A DNA stretch of 64,000 bases from JANMJD01 sp963828405 (lineage in GTDB: Bacteria; Actinomycetota; Acidimicrobiia; Acidimicrobiales; Ilumatobacteraceae): positions 2,914,001 through 2,978,000 of the forward strand of contig CAWHEG010000031.1 of NCBI GenBank assembly GCA_963828405.1. The letters run 5' to 3'. Every line of letters starts with the position of its first letter. Within the stretch, counting starts at the first letter, position 1. The notes under the pieces are model-generated. The model did no database searches. It saw nothing but the letters and a program-made list of their open reading frames with translations, and was not told the DNA's origin. Made by a program: the position numbers and the translations under genes. Below are positions 20,069 to 27,361 of this stretch, piece after piece.

Positions 20069-20941
20069 GTGCTGCGCCTGGTGCTCCCGAAGGGCTCGCT
20101 CGAACGGGCGACGCTGGATCTGTTCGATGCCGCCGACCTCCCTGTCCGGCGGAGCTCCGCAGTCGATTACCGGGCCACGATCGACGACCACCGCATCGAC
20201 GAGGTGCGCATCCTGCGACCACAGGAGATCCCCACCTACGTCGCCGAGGGGATGTTCGACATCGGCATCACGGCACGCGACTGGATCGAGGAAACGGGCA
20301 GCACCGTGGCCAGCCTGGGCGAGCTCAGCTACTCCAAGGCCAGCGGGAGCCCGACGCGGATCGTCGTCGCCGTCGCCGAGGACTCCCCGGTCGAGTGCGT
20401 GGAGGATCTGGCCCACGGTGTGCGTGTCTCGACCGAGTACCCCGGGCTGACCAGGCGCTTCTTCGAGTCGAAGGGCATCGAGGCCCAGGTCAGGCTGTCG
20501 TACGGCGCCACCGAGGCCAAGATCCCCGAGATCGCCGACTGCGTCGTCGACCTCACCGAGACCGGCCGTGCGCTCAGGGCGGCCGGGCTGAAGGTCATCG
20601 ACACGATCCTGGTCAGCTTCACCGAGGTGATCGCCAACCCCGTCTCCTACGCCGATCCGGTCAAGCGCAAGGCGATGGCCCAGCTGATGACGCTGCTCAA
20701 CGGCACGCTCGACGCCCGCGGCAAGGTGCTCGTCAAGCTCAACGTCGCCGCCGTCGACTTCGAGGGCGTGCTCGCCGTGCTCCCCGCCGCCAAGTCGCCG
20801 ACGGTGTCGCAGCTCGCCGATGGTGGCTACGCCGTCGAGGCCGTGGTCGAGAAACGGACGATCAACACCCTGATCCCCAACCTCAAGGACGCCGGTGCCA
20901 CCGATCTGCTCGAGATCCCGATCTCCAAGATCGTCGCCTAG
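20069..20941 (+). CDS. hisG: ATP phosphoribosyltransferase, long form
   Basis: First step of histidine synthesis. 290 aa, so it has the C-terminal ACT-like regulatory domain (from about residue 210) and does not need HisZ. Seen: LRLVLPKGSLE, the FDIGITARDW segment, and the PRPP loop region LSYGATEAKIPEIADCVVDL. The GTG is fixed by the leaderless promoter; longer frames upstream are shadows. No other his gene is in the window. Confidence 0.94.
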   Translation: MLRLVLPKGSLERATLDLFDAADLPVRRSSAVDYRATIDDHRIDEVRILRPQEIPTYVAEGMFDIGITARDWIEETGSTVASLGELSYSKASGSPTRIVVAVAEDSPVECVEDLAHGVRVSTEYPGLTRRFFESKGIEAQVRLSYGATEAKIPEIADCVVDLTETGRALRAAGLKVIDTILVSFTEVIANPVSYADPVKRKAMAQLMTLLNGTLDARGKVLVKLNVAAVDFEGVLAVLPAAKSPTVSQLADGGYAVEAVVEKRTINTLIPNLKDAGATDLLEIPISKIVA

Positions 20942-21145
20942 ATGCGCGGTCGGGTGGCGGATTTCGATGTCGAGCGGGGGCTCGGTGAGATCGTTTCCGA
21001 CGCCGGCGAGCGCGTCGTCTTCCACTGCACCCAGATCGCCGACGGCTCTCGGGTGATCGCCCCGGGCACTGCGGTGACCTTCGAGCGGCTGGCCAAGCTG
21101 GGCCGGTACGAGGCCACGGCGATCAGCCCCGTCCCGCCGGGCTGA
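20942..21145 (+). CDS. Cold-shock-domain-like small protein
   Basis: 67 aa beginning on the base after the hisG stop, so translation is probably coupled. The pattern RGRVADFDVERGLGEI followed by FHCTQIADGSR and PGTAVTFERL fits a cold-shock OB fold. The RNP1 aromatic residues are reduced compared with CspA. Role unknown; single-strand nucleic acid binding is inferred. Confidence 0.75.
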   Translation: MRGRVADFDVERGLGEIVSDAGERVVFHCTQIADGSRVIAPGTAVTFERLAKLGRYEATAISPVPPG

Positions 21146-21156
21146 GGGGCCGGGCG

Positions 21157-21474
21157 ATGGCCGGCGATCTTCGGCACCGGATCATCGAGGTGATCAGGTT
21201 CCTGCGCGAAGGCGAGGTGGTCAGCTACGGCGACATCGCCGGCGACGCCGGCTTCCCCGGCCGGTCACGCGCCGTCGGCCATGTGCTGGCCACCGCATCC
21301 GACGAACTCGATCTGCCGTGGTGGCGGGTGGTCAACTCGGTCGGCCGCCTGGTCCCCGGCCACGAGGTCGAGCAGGCCGCACTGCTGCGCAGCGAGGGCG
21401 TCGAGGTGGCCGACGGTCGGGTGGTGTCCGCCCGTTACGGCCGGTTCACGCCGGTTCGCCGACCGAACCCTTGA
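21157..21474 (+). CDS. Alkyltransferase-like protein (MGMT fold, no active Cys)
   Basis: 105 aa. It resembles the DNA-binding domain of O6-methylguanine methyltransferase: VSYGDIAGDAGFPGRSRAVG is the winged-helix region. The PCHRV active site is replaced by PWWRVVN, so it cannot accept the alkyl group. Proteins with Trp at that position (ATL family) bind alkylated DNA and recruit nucleotide excision repair. It follows the cold-shock-like gene by 11 bp and overlaps the end of the convergent DUF1844 gene by 29 bp. Confidence 0.85.
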   Translation: MAGDLRHRIIEVIRFLREGEVVSYGDIAGDAGFPGRSRAVGHVLATASDELDLPWWRVVNSVGRLVPGHEVEQAALLRSEGVEVADGRVVSARYGRFTPVRRPNP

Positions 21475-21853
21475 TCTGGACGAAGGCGATCCGGATCTGG
21501 CTGAGCGCGTCGCGCAACGTGGCGACATCGGGCCCGAGGCGGTCGCCGAGCCCCTCGACGAGGCAGGCGAAGCCGTCGATGGCGAGCACCGCGTCGCTCA
21601 GCCGAGGGGGGACGGCCGAGAGGTGGATGGCCGCCAACTCGTACAGCCCCATCGCGTGGTTGAGCACGACCACCTCGGCCGGCACCTCGGCGAGCCGGGC
21701 CCGGACGTCGGCCAGTTCGGCCTGCACGTCGCCGACGCGGTCGTCCGGGAAGCCGTCGTCCGGGAAGCCGTCGTCCGGGAAGCCGTCGTCGCCGGGCACT
21801 TCGTCGCCGGTCGGGACCTCGTGTTCGCCGTCGGGTGTCCAAAGACCACTCAC
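21446..21853 (-). CDS. DUF1844-like protein with a DDGFP repeat
   Basis: 135 aa from GTG. The conserved part is C-terminal: LNHAMGLYELAAIHL, then VLAIDGFACLVEGLGDRLG and LRDALSQIRIAFVQIKG, which I take as a DUF1844-type helical domain often found beside infC in actinobacteria. The N-terminal 40 residues are acidic and include DDGFP three times, from a 15-bp DNA repeat. Function unknown. It is divergent from infC, and a -10 element puts the GTG at or near +1. Confidence 0.7.
   Translation of the reverse strand: MSGLWTPDGEHEVPTGDEVPGDDGFPDDGFPDDGFPDDRVGDVQAELADVRARLAEVPAEVVVLNHAMGLYELAAIHLSAVPPRLSDAVLAIDGFACLVEGLGDRLGPDVATLRDALSQIRIAFVQIKGSVGEPA
21740..21784. repeat. 15-bp tandem repeat in the DUF1844-like gene
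   Basis: Three exact copies (21740-21754, 21755-21769, 21770-21784) encoding a run of DDGFP on the minus strand, in the disordered N-terminus. Confidence 0.9.
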
Positions 21854-22083
21854 ATGCGCTACCCTACCGAGGTCAATTCATGCGAAGTGGGGTGCAACCC
21901 GGTGACTCGTCACCGAACCGCATCCCCGCCTGACCACCTGGTGTCTCCGGAGTGCGTCGGGTCGGCAACCCCGGTCACCGAGATCGGCGCTCCCTCGGGG
22001 GCGCCTCCGCGGCGTACGGTTCGTCGGCTTCGTCGATCAACCGTATTGAAAGGGAGATGCCCATTGCACAGGAGTGAACAGCC
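21854..22083 (+). promoter_or_regulatory. infC leader with a strong hairpin
   Basis: 230 bp with no gene. A GC-rich hairpin at 21986-22005 (GGCGCTCC facing GGGGCGCC, CTCG loop) lacks a T-tract. TACGGT at 22015-22020 is a possible -10 element, which would give a leader of about 57 nt. GGAG at 22071-22074 is the ribosome binding site for infC. Leaders of infC operons often carry translational or attenuation control, but no named element is recognised here. Confidence 0.45.
21861..21866 (-). promoter_or_regulatory. -10 element of the DUF1844-like gene
   Basis: TAGGGT on the minus strand with 7 bp to the GTG at 21853. Same leaderless layout as mihF, moaB-type and hisG. Confidence 0.55.
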
Positions 22084-22809
22084 ATAGCACCGCCCCAGGT
22101 TCCTGAGCCGCGGTACAACGAGCGCATCCGCGCCCGTGAGGTACGAGTCATCGGTCCGGAAGGTTCTCAGCTCGGCATCAAGTCGTTGCCCGAGGCGCTC
22201 TCCCTGGCCCGGGAGCTCGATCTGGATCTCGTCGAGGTGGCGCCGTTGGCGACGCCACCGGTCTGCCGAATCATGGATTACGGCAAGTTCCGGTACGAGG
22301 AGTCCCAGAAAGCCAAGGAATCGCGCAAGAAGGCGACCCACATCTCGATCAAGGAGGTGAAGTTCCGGCCGAAGATCGGTATCGGCGATTTCGACACCAA
22401 GGTGCGCCACATCGTCGACTTCCTCAACGAGGGTCACAAGGTCAAGGTGACGCTGCAGTTCAGGGGCCGTGAGATGGCCCACCCGGAACTGGGTACCAAG
22501 GTGCTCAACAAGGTCGCCGAGCACACGGTCGAGGTGGGCAAGATCGAAGCCCATCCCCGCCAGGACGGCCGGAACATGACCATGGTGCTGGCCCCCGACC
22601 GCAAGCCGCCACCGAAGAAGTCCGCCGCCGACACCGACGGCAGTGCACACGGCGAACCCCGCCCCGCGGTGGCGGCGGAACCAACCACCCAGGCAGCACC
22701 TGCCGACCTGGCGGTCGCACCCGCCGCTGCGTCGAGTCCCGCCGCCCCGGCAGCGCCCGCTGCCCCGGCGGTTGCCGTCACCACCCCGGCGGATCCCGCC
22801 ACAACCTGA
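22084..22809 (+). CDS. infC: Translation initiation factor IF-3, AUA start
   Basis: Keeps ribosomal subunits apart and checks the start codon. The sequence reads from an ATA codon: APPQVPEPRYNERIRAREVR, the normal IF-3 N-terminus, then VIGPEGSQLGIKSLPEAL. An in-frame TGA at 22075 closes the frame upstream, and no ATG/GTG/TTG occurs until a TTG at 22183 inside the N-domain. ATA 9 bp after GGAG is therefore the best start. IF-3 genes elsewhere use AUU or AUC and are repressed by their own product, so self-control is likely. The C-terminal ~60 residues after APDRKPPPKK are an Ala/Pro-rich extension. 241 aa. Confidence 0.9.
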   Translation: MAPPQVPEPRYNERIRAREVRVIGPEGSQLGIKSLPEALSLARELDLDLVEVAPLATPPVCRIMDYGKFRYEESQKAKESRKKATHISIKEVKFRPKIGIGDFDTKVRHIVDFLNEGHKVKVTLQFRGREMAHPELGTKVLNKVAEHTVEVGKIEAHPRQDGRNMTMVLAPDRKPPPKKSAADTDGSAHGEPRPAVAAEPTTQAAPADLAVAPAAASSPAAPAAPAAPAVAVTTPADPATT

Positions 22810-22887
22810 TGCGAGGCGCCGATGCGCCCCGCCGAACCCAGACCTGCCGCCCTCCCAGGGGCGGCGGCCCACCAGAGGTACCTACCC

Positions 22888-23085
22888 ATGCCCAAGATGA
22901 AGACCAGCAAGACGGCCGCGAAGCGGTTCGGCAAGACCGGCACCGGCAAGCTCCGGCGCCTGCAGCAGAACCGTCAGCACCTGTTCGAGAAGAAGACCTC
23001 GACCCGCACCCGGCGCCTCGCCGGAATGGTCGACGTGCACTCCGGAGACGCCCGCAAGATCAAGCGGCTCCTCGGTGAGCGGTAA
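22888..23085 (+). CDS. rpmI: Ribosomal protein bL35
   Basis: 65 aa. PKMKTSKTAAKRFGKTGTGK and the C-terminal HSGDARKIKRLL are family hallmarks. Lies in the conserved infC-rpmI-rplT order. The ATG at 22888 aligns with other L35 N-termini; the frame extends further upstream but not in a conserved way. Confidence 0.97.
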   Translation: MPKMKTSKTAAKRFGKTGTGKLRRLQQNRQHLFEKKTSTRTRRLAGMVDVHSGDARKIKRLLGER

Positions 23086-23113
23086 CCGGTAGGGACGAGA
23101 AGGAGACGCAGCC

Positions 23114-23470
23114 ATGGCACGAGTGAAGCGCGCCGTCAATTCCAAGAAGCACCGCCGCTCGACGTTGGAGAAGGCGAAGGGCTACTACGGCAACAAGAGC
23201 CGTTCGGTCCGCGCCGCCAACGAGCAGGTGATGAAATCCGGGCAGTACGCCTTCCGCGACCGGCGGGCGAAGAAGGGCGAGTTCCGTCGCCTGTGGATCC
23301 AGCGGATCAACGCCGCCTGCCGGATCCACGACATGTCGTACAGCCGATTCATCGCCGGGCTCAACGCCGCCGGCATCGAGGTCGACCGCAAGATCCTCGC
23401 CGACCTCGCGGTCACCGATCTGGCGGCGTTCGGCCAGTTGGTCGAGGCGGCCAAGACCGCCCTCGGCTGA
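23114..23470 (+). CDS. rplT: Ribosomal protein bL20
   Basis: 118 aa, full length. ARVKRAVNSKKHRRSTLEKA, GYYGNKSRSVR and the rRNA-binding C-terminal WIQRINAACRIHDMSYSRFI match bL20. AGAAGGAG lies before the ATG. In many bacteria L20 represses this operon by binding its leader; whether it does so here is not visible. Confidence 0.98.
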   Translation: MARVKRAVNSKKHRRSTLEKAKGYYGNKSRSVRAANEQVMKSGQYAFRDRRAKKGEFRRLWIQRINAACRIHDMSYSRFIAGLNAAGIEVDRKILADLAVTDLAAFGQLVEAAKTALG

Positions 23471-23483
23471 TCCCGAGCCCCGA

Positions 23484-24233
23484 ATGCCCGAGAGCGAACT
23501 GCTGGGCTTCGGACATCCCAAGGTACAGCGGCTGCGGCGCCTCATCGGGCGCCGCAGTGCGCGCCACGCCGAGGGGGCATTCGTCATCGAGGGCGCCGGT
23601 CTCGTCGCCGAGGCCGTCGCCGCCGGCTGGCCGATCGAAGCCCAGTTCGTGGCCCCCGGCGGTGCGCCGGTCCACGGGGTGAGCCCCGTCCACGCACTGG
23701 GCGCCGGCGTGATCGAGCGGGTCGCCTCCACCGAGGCACCCCAGCCGCTGCTCGCCGTCGCCCCGATCCCGCGCCGCGATCTCACGGACGCGGCCGGGGC
23801 GACGTTCGTCGTCGTTGCGGCCGGGGTCGCCGATCCCGGCAACCTGGGCACGATCCTGCGCTCGGCCGAGGCCGCCGGCGCCGACGCGGTGATCACCCTC
23901 GCCGGGACGGTCGACTGCTACGGCCCGAAGGTCGTGCGGTCGTCGGCCGGCGCGCTCTTCCACATCCCCGTGATCGGCCCGCTCGACCCCGCCGACCTGG
24001 CAAGCCTGGGGGTGACGATCGTCGGCACCTCGTCGCACGACGGAGTGGCGTACCACCAGTTCGACTGGTCCCGGCCGGTCGGTCTCGTCGTCGGCAACGA
24101 GGCCCACGGCGTGCCCGACGACGTCGTCGTGGATGCCTGGGTGACCATCCCGCACCGTGGCCGGGCCGAGAGCCTGAACGTCGCCATGGCCGCCACCGTG
24201 CTCTGCTTCGAGGTGGCACGCCAGCGCTGCTGA
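23484..24233 (+). CDS. SpoU/TrmH-family RNA 2'-O-methyltransferase
   Basis: 249 aa. An N-terminal substrate-binding domain (HPKVQRLRRLIGRRSARHAEG) is followed by the knotted SPOUT domain with its three motifs: DPGNLGTILRSAEAAG, VGLVVGNEAHG and IPHRGRAESLNVAMAATVL. It follows rplT by 13 bp, the position of tsnR-like genes in actinobacteria. The rRNA target cannot be read from sequence. Confidence 0.9.
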   Translation: MPESELLGFGHPKVQRLRRLIGRRSARHAEGAFVIEGAGLVAEAVAAGWPIEAQFVAPGGAPVHGVSPVHALGAGVIERVASTEAPQPLLAVAPIPRRDLTDAAGATFVVVAAGVADPGNLGTILRSAEAAGADAVITLAGTVDCYGPKVVRSSAGALFHIPVIGPLDPADLASLGVTIVGTSSHDGVAYHQFDWSRPVGLVVGNEAHGVPDDVVVDAWVTIPHRGRAESLNVAMAATVLCFEVARQRC

Positions 24234-24271
24234 CGGGCGCAGCGCTCTCCGCCTGCGCAGCCCCGGTGGGC

Positions 24272-24304
24272 CGGGCGCCGGGCGCCGGGCGCCGGGCCGA
24301 TTTT
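24272..24304 (+). terminator. GC-rich repeat hairpin with TTTT
   Basis: GGGCGCC is repeated three times (7-bp period). GGCGCC is self-complementary, so the copies can pair with each other, and TTTT follows at 24301-24304. It lies after the infC-rpmI-rplT-SpoU operon and before the next promoter, so it probably ends that transcript. Confidence 0.45.
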
Positions 24305-24320
24305 GGGCCGGTCGATCGGG

Positions 24321-24349
24321 TTGCCTCACCTCTGACAACTGCGTACAGT
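24321..24349 (+). promoter_or_regulatory. Sigma-70-type promoter of the secreted propeller gene
   Basis: TTGCCT (24321-24326), 17 bp, TACAGT (24344-24349). The predicted start near 24356 gives a leader of about 65 nt with GGGGGA before the start codon. It is one of the few promoters here with both elements. Confidence 0.65.
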
Positions 24350-24422
24350 GGGGTGCGAGCGCGCCGAGTGCTGTTTTCTTGAGCATCCCGCTCGGGTCCA
24401 GCACTCTCAGGGGGATCTCGTG

Positions 24423-26972
24423 ATGCAGCAGCAACGTCGGCGTCGGGTCATCGTGGGTGCGTGCCTCGTGTCGGGCGCCATCGTCGGGGCGGGCTCGGGG
24501 GTGGCTCCGGGCGCGTCGCCGCCCCCGTTCCATGGCGCGGTGGTGCCCGAGATCCCTGTCGCCAACTGGCCGCGGATCAACGACGGCGAGATCGATGCGG
24601 CCGAACGGGTCGGCCAGTTCCTGGTCCTCGGTGGCACGTTCACCTCGATCACCCTCCCCAACGGCAGTACCGTCGCCCAGCCCTTCCTGGCTGCCTTCGA
24701 CGTCGACACCGGAACGCTGTCCACCACGTTCCACCCGGTGCTCGACAAGGCGGTGTCGGTGCTCGAGGCCGGGGACACCCCCGGGACGGTCTTCGTCGGC
24801 GGGCTGTTCCGCACGATCAACGGCGTCGCCGCCACCCGGATCGCCAAGCTCGACGTCCTCACCGGACAACCGGTGCCCGGCTTCGACGCCTCGGTCAGCG
24901 GCGAGGTGAGGGCGCTCGCCCGCACCGGCGCACGCCTGTTCGTCGGCGGGGAGTTCAGCGAGGTCAACTCCCAGTCCCGCTCCCGGCTCGCCGAGATCTC
25001 GGCCGCCACCGGTTCGCTGTCGAGTGCGTTCACCATCGGCATCACCGGGTCACGGGCGACGGGCTGCCGGGCCGACGGCTTCTGCTACACGGCGAGCGGG
25101 CCGGCGCTGCGTGCCCTGAACATCACCCCCGACGGCAGCAAGCTCATCGTGCAGCACCGCGGCGACCTCGTCGGCGGCCTCACCCGCTGGGGTGTGGCGG
25201 TGATCGACATCTCGGGGACGCCGACCGTGACGCCGTGGCGTGCCGACCTGTGGGATGCGTCGCGCAACAACGGGCGGACCGAGTTCGTCGGCATCATCCG
25301 TGGCGACATGGCACCCGACGGTTCGATGATCGCCTTCTCCAACGCCATCGGCAACTTCCCCCCGCTGCACGACACAGTGCTCGCCTACCCCGTCGCCGGC
25401 GCCGAGGCCGTCCAGCCCTTGTGGGTCACCCAGAACTTCGACTCGACCTACGGCGTGGCGGTCTCCGACCAGGCCACGTACATGGGTGGCCACTTCTGCT
25501 GGACCGAGAGCCAGCAGTCCACCGCCTCCCCCCTCTACGTGCCCAACCCGACCGGCGGCAACCAGTACAGCTGTGCCGCCACCGGCGGTGGGGTGTTCCA
25601 GCCGCAGACGACGTACCGCCAGCATCTCGCCGCCGTCGATCTCCCGACCGGTCGGGCGATCACCTGGAACCCGGGTTCGAACAACTCGCCCAGGGGTGTG
25701 CTCTTCCTGCGCAACTACGACCGTGGCCTGGTCCTCGGCCACGACGGCACGCTGGTGCGCGGGTTGAACGTCGGACGCAGTGCGGTGTTCGACTTCGGGA
25801 TCACCAAGGAGCCGCGCGAGGTATCCCCGCCGGGCCTGACCGTCGACAGCCCGACGCCCGGAGCGACGCTCGCCCTGCAGACCGCCGGCGGGACGGCGAT
25901 CGACGACTACCGCGTCAAGCGCGTCCGCCTGCGGTTGCGCGACGTGGCCACCAATCGGTGGGTGCAGGCCGACGGCAGCCTGTCCTCGGCGGTCTACCAG
26001 TGGGAGGCCGTCCTCGGAGCGGAGGGGATCTCGGGCTCGTCGCGGACGTGGAGCGTCACCGGGCTGCCTTCGCCGGTGGGCCAGGTGCAGATCCAGGCCC
26101 GGTCGGTCGACCTGATGGGCCGGACGTCGCCGTGGGTCGCCGTCACCGTCACCGGCACCCCGCCCGTCGCAGCCCCGGGCGTCGCGCCCATGGCGGCCCG
26201 GGCCGCGGTCGTGCCCGCCGCGCCCGTCGACGACAACCCCCGGCCCGCAGCCCTCGGCGCGCCGGCCGGTCAGCTCGTCGGCGAACCCGTCGCCGGCGAC
26301 GAGGAATGGGTGCTGCTCCCGTGGCGTCAGGAGGTCAGCGAGGCGGCCGGGCTCGGCGTCGGCGCCGACGGGACGGTGGTGCGCATCGGCAAGAACGGCA
26401 AGATCTCCAAGCGCAGCGGTAGCCGCACCTGGGACGATCAGCTGCCCCCCGGCACCGGCTTCGTCGGGCCGGTCGCCGTGATCGGCGGCGACCGCGTGGT
26501 GGCGGCGGTCAGGGACGCGACGATCGAGTGGGACGGCCGGAAACGGTCGAAGCTGTTCGCCTTCGTTCCCACCGCGCTCGCCGCAGCCGCCGACGGCACC
26601 GTCGCCGCGATCAACGCCGGCGGCGGTGATGCCCTGGTCATCCGCGAGAACGGTGCAACGATCACCGACGAGCCGGCCCGTTGGGTGGCGGTCGAAGCTG
26701 CCGGTCGTTACTGGAAGATCGGCAGCGACGGCAACGTCTACCGCGGGCGTCCTGGATCGTGGACGCAGGTCGGGGGCCAGGCGATCTCGGTCGCCGTCAG
26801 CGCCTCGGGCGTCGCCGCCGCAGTTCTGCCCGACCGCACGGTGGCCACCTTCGGCGCCGACGGGGTGTGGACGCCGGTGCCCGGCCTGCCCGTGGCCGCC
26901 GCCCAGGTGGCGATCCACGACCAGGGTCTCTACGTGCTCGGCGTCGACCTCAACGTGTACCGCCTGGCCTGA
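24423..26972 (+). CDS. Large secreted beta-propeller protein
   Basis: 849 aa. The N-terminus has a basic start and hydrophobic run (RRRVIVGACLVSGAIVGAGS), so it is exported. Residues about 40-470 carry propeller-like repeats of the delta-60/DUF5122 kind, with phrases such as FLVLGGTFTSI, VFVGGLFRTING and LFVGGEFSEVN. An Ig-like segment follows (LTVDSPTPGATLALQTAGG to WVAVTVTG). A Pro/Ala linker then leads to a C-terminal tectonin-like propeller (WVAVEAAGRYWKIGSDGNVY, WTQVGGQAISVAVS). There is no LPXTG and no C-terminal anchor. Role unknown; ligand binding at the surface is inferred. GTG at 24420 is an alternative start. Confidence 0.8.
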   Translation: MQQQRRRRVIVGACLVSGAIVGAGSGVAPGASPPPFHGAVVPEIPVANWPRINDGEIDAAERVGQFLVLGGTFTSITLPNGSTVAQPFLAAFDVDTGTLSTTFHPVLDKAVSVLEAGDTPGTVFVGGLFRTINGVAATRIAKLDVLTGQPVPGFDASVSGEVRALARTGARLFVGGEFSEVNSQSRSRLAEISAATGSLSSAFTIGITGSRATGCRADGFCYTASGPALRALNITPDGSKLIVQHRGDLVGGLTRWGVAVIDISGTPTVTPWRADLWDASRNNGRTEFVGIIRGDMAPDGSMIAFSNAIGNFPPLHDTVLAYPVAGAEAVQPLWVTQNFDSTYGVAVSDQATYMGGHFCWTESQQSTASPLYVPNPTGGNQYSCAATGGGVFQPQTTYRQHLAAVDLPTGRAITWNPGSNNSPRGVLFLRNYDRGLVLGHDGTLVRGLNVGRSAVFDFGITKEPREVSPPGLTVDSPTPGATLALQTAGGTAIDDYRVKRVRLRLRDVATNRWVQADGSLSSAVYQWEAVLGAEGISGSSRTWSVTGLPSPVGQVQIQARSVDLMGRTSPWVAVTVTGTPPVAAPGVAPMAARAAVVPAAPVDDNPRPAALGAPAGQLVGEPVAGDEEWVLLPWRQEVSEAAGLGVGADGTVVRIGKNGKISKRSGSRTWDDQLPPGTGFVGPVAVIGGDRVVAAVRDATIEWDGRKRSKLFAFVPTALAAAADGTVAAINAGGGDALVIRENGATITDEPARWVAVEAAGRYWKIGSDGNVYRGRPGSWTQVGGQAISVAVSASGVAAAVLPDRTVATFGADGVWTPVPGLPVAAAQVAIHDQGLYVLGVDLNVYRLA

Positions 26973-26994
26973 TCCGGCGAGCCGGGCGCCCGGC

Positions 26995-27000
26995 TACGGT
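26995..27000 (+). promoter_or_regulatory. -10 element of the DUF2277 gene, leaderless
   Basis: TACGGT followed by 7 bp and the GTG start at 27008; no ribosome binding site. Confidence 0.6.
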
Positions 27001-27007
27001 CACTGGC

Positions 27008-27292
27008 GTGTGCCGCAACATCACCATCCTGCACGGACTCGAGCCGGTCGCCAGCGACGTCGAGATCCGCGCCGCAGCGCTGCAGTACGTCCGCAAGGTC
27101 AGCGGGATCCGCACGGTGGCGCCCCGGAACCAGCCGGCCTTCGACCTCGCCGTCGATCGGGTTGCCGAGGCGACGACCGACCTGCTCACCTCGCTCGGGC
27201 CGCGCCGGCGACCGCCGGCGACCGTGCCGCCGCTGCGACGGCCCGCCGTGATCGCCCGGGTCGCCGCCCGGGCCGGGCGCGACGACGGTTGA
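27008..27292 (+). CDS. DUF2277 family protein
   Basis: 94 aa. The N-terminal MCRNITILHGLEP and the helix AALQYVRKVSGIR are the DUF2277 signature. Function unknown. The longer open frame upstream is a shadow of the propeller gene; the GTG is fixed by the promoter and by the conserved Cys-Arg-Asn at residues 2-4. Confidence 0.85.
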   Translation: MCRNITILHGLEPVASDVEIRAAALQYVRKVSGIRTVAPRNQPAFDLAVDRVAEATTDLLTSLGPRRRPPATVPPLRRPAVIARVAARAGRDDG

Positions 27293-27323
27293 ATCGATGC
27301 CCGGGGCGTCGGGCCCGCCCCGC

Positions 27324-27329
27324 TAGGCT
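27324..27329 (+). promoter_or_regulatory. -10 element of pheST
   Basis: TAGGCT about 32 bp before pheS; the short leader contains GAGGA. No phenylalanine leader peptide or T-box is visible in the 69-bp gap. Confidence 0.45.
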
Positions 27330-27361
27330 CGTTCCCCGCCCCGCTCTGAGGAATCCTCCCG

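Noticed and set aside
24260..24300. CRISPR-like short repeats
   Set aside because: The 7-bp GGGCGCC repeats have no spacers; they fit a GC-rich terminator. No CRISPR array or cas gene is in the window.
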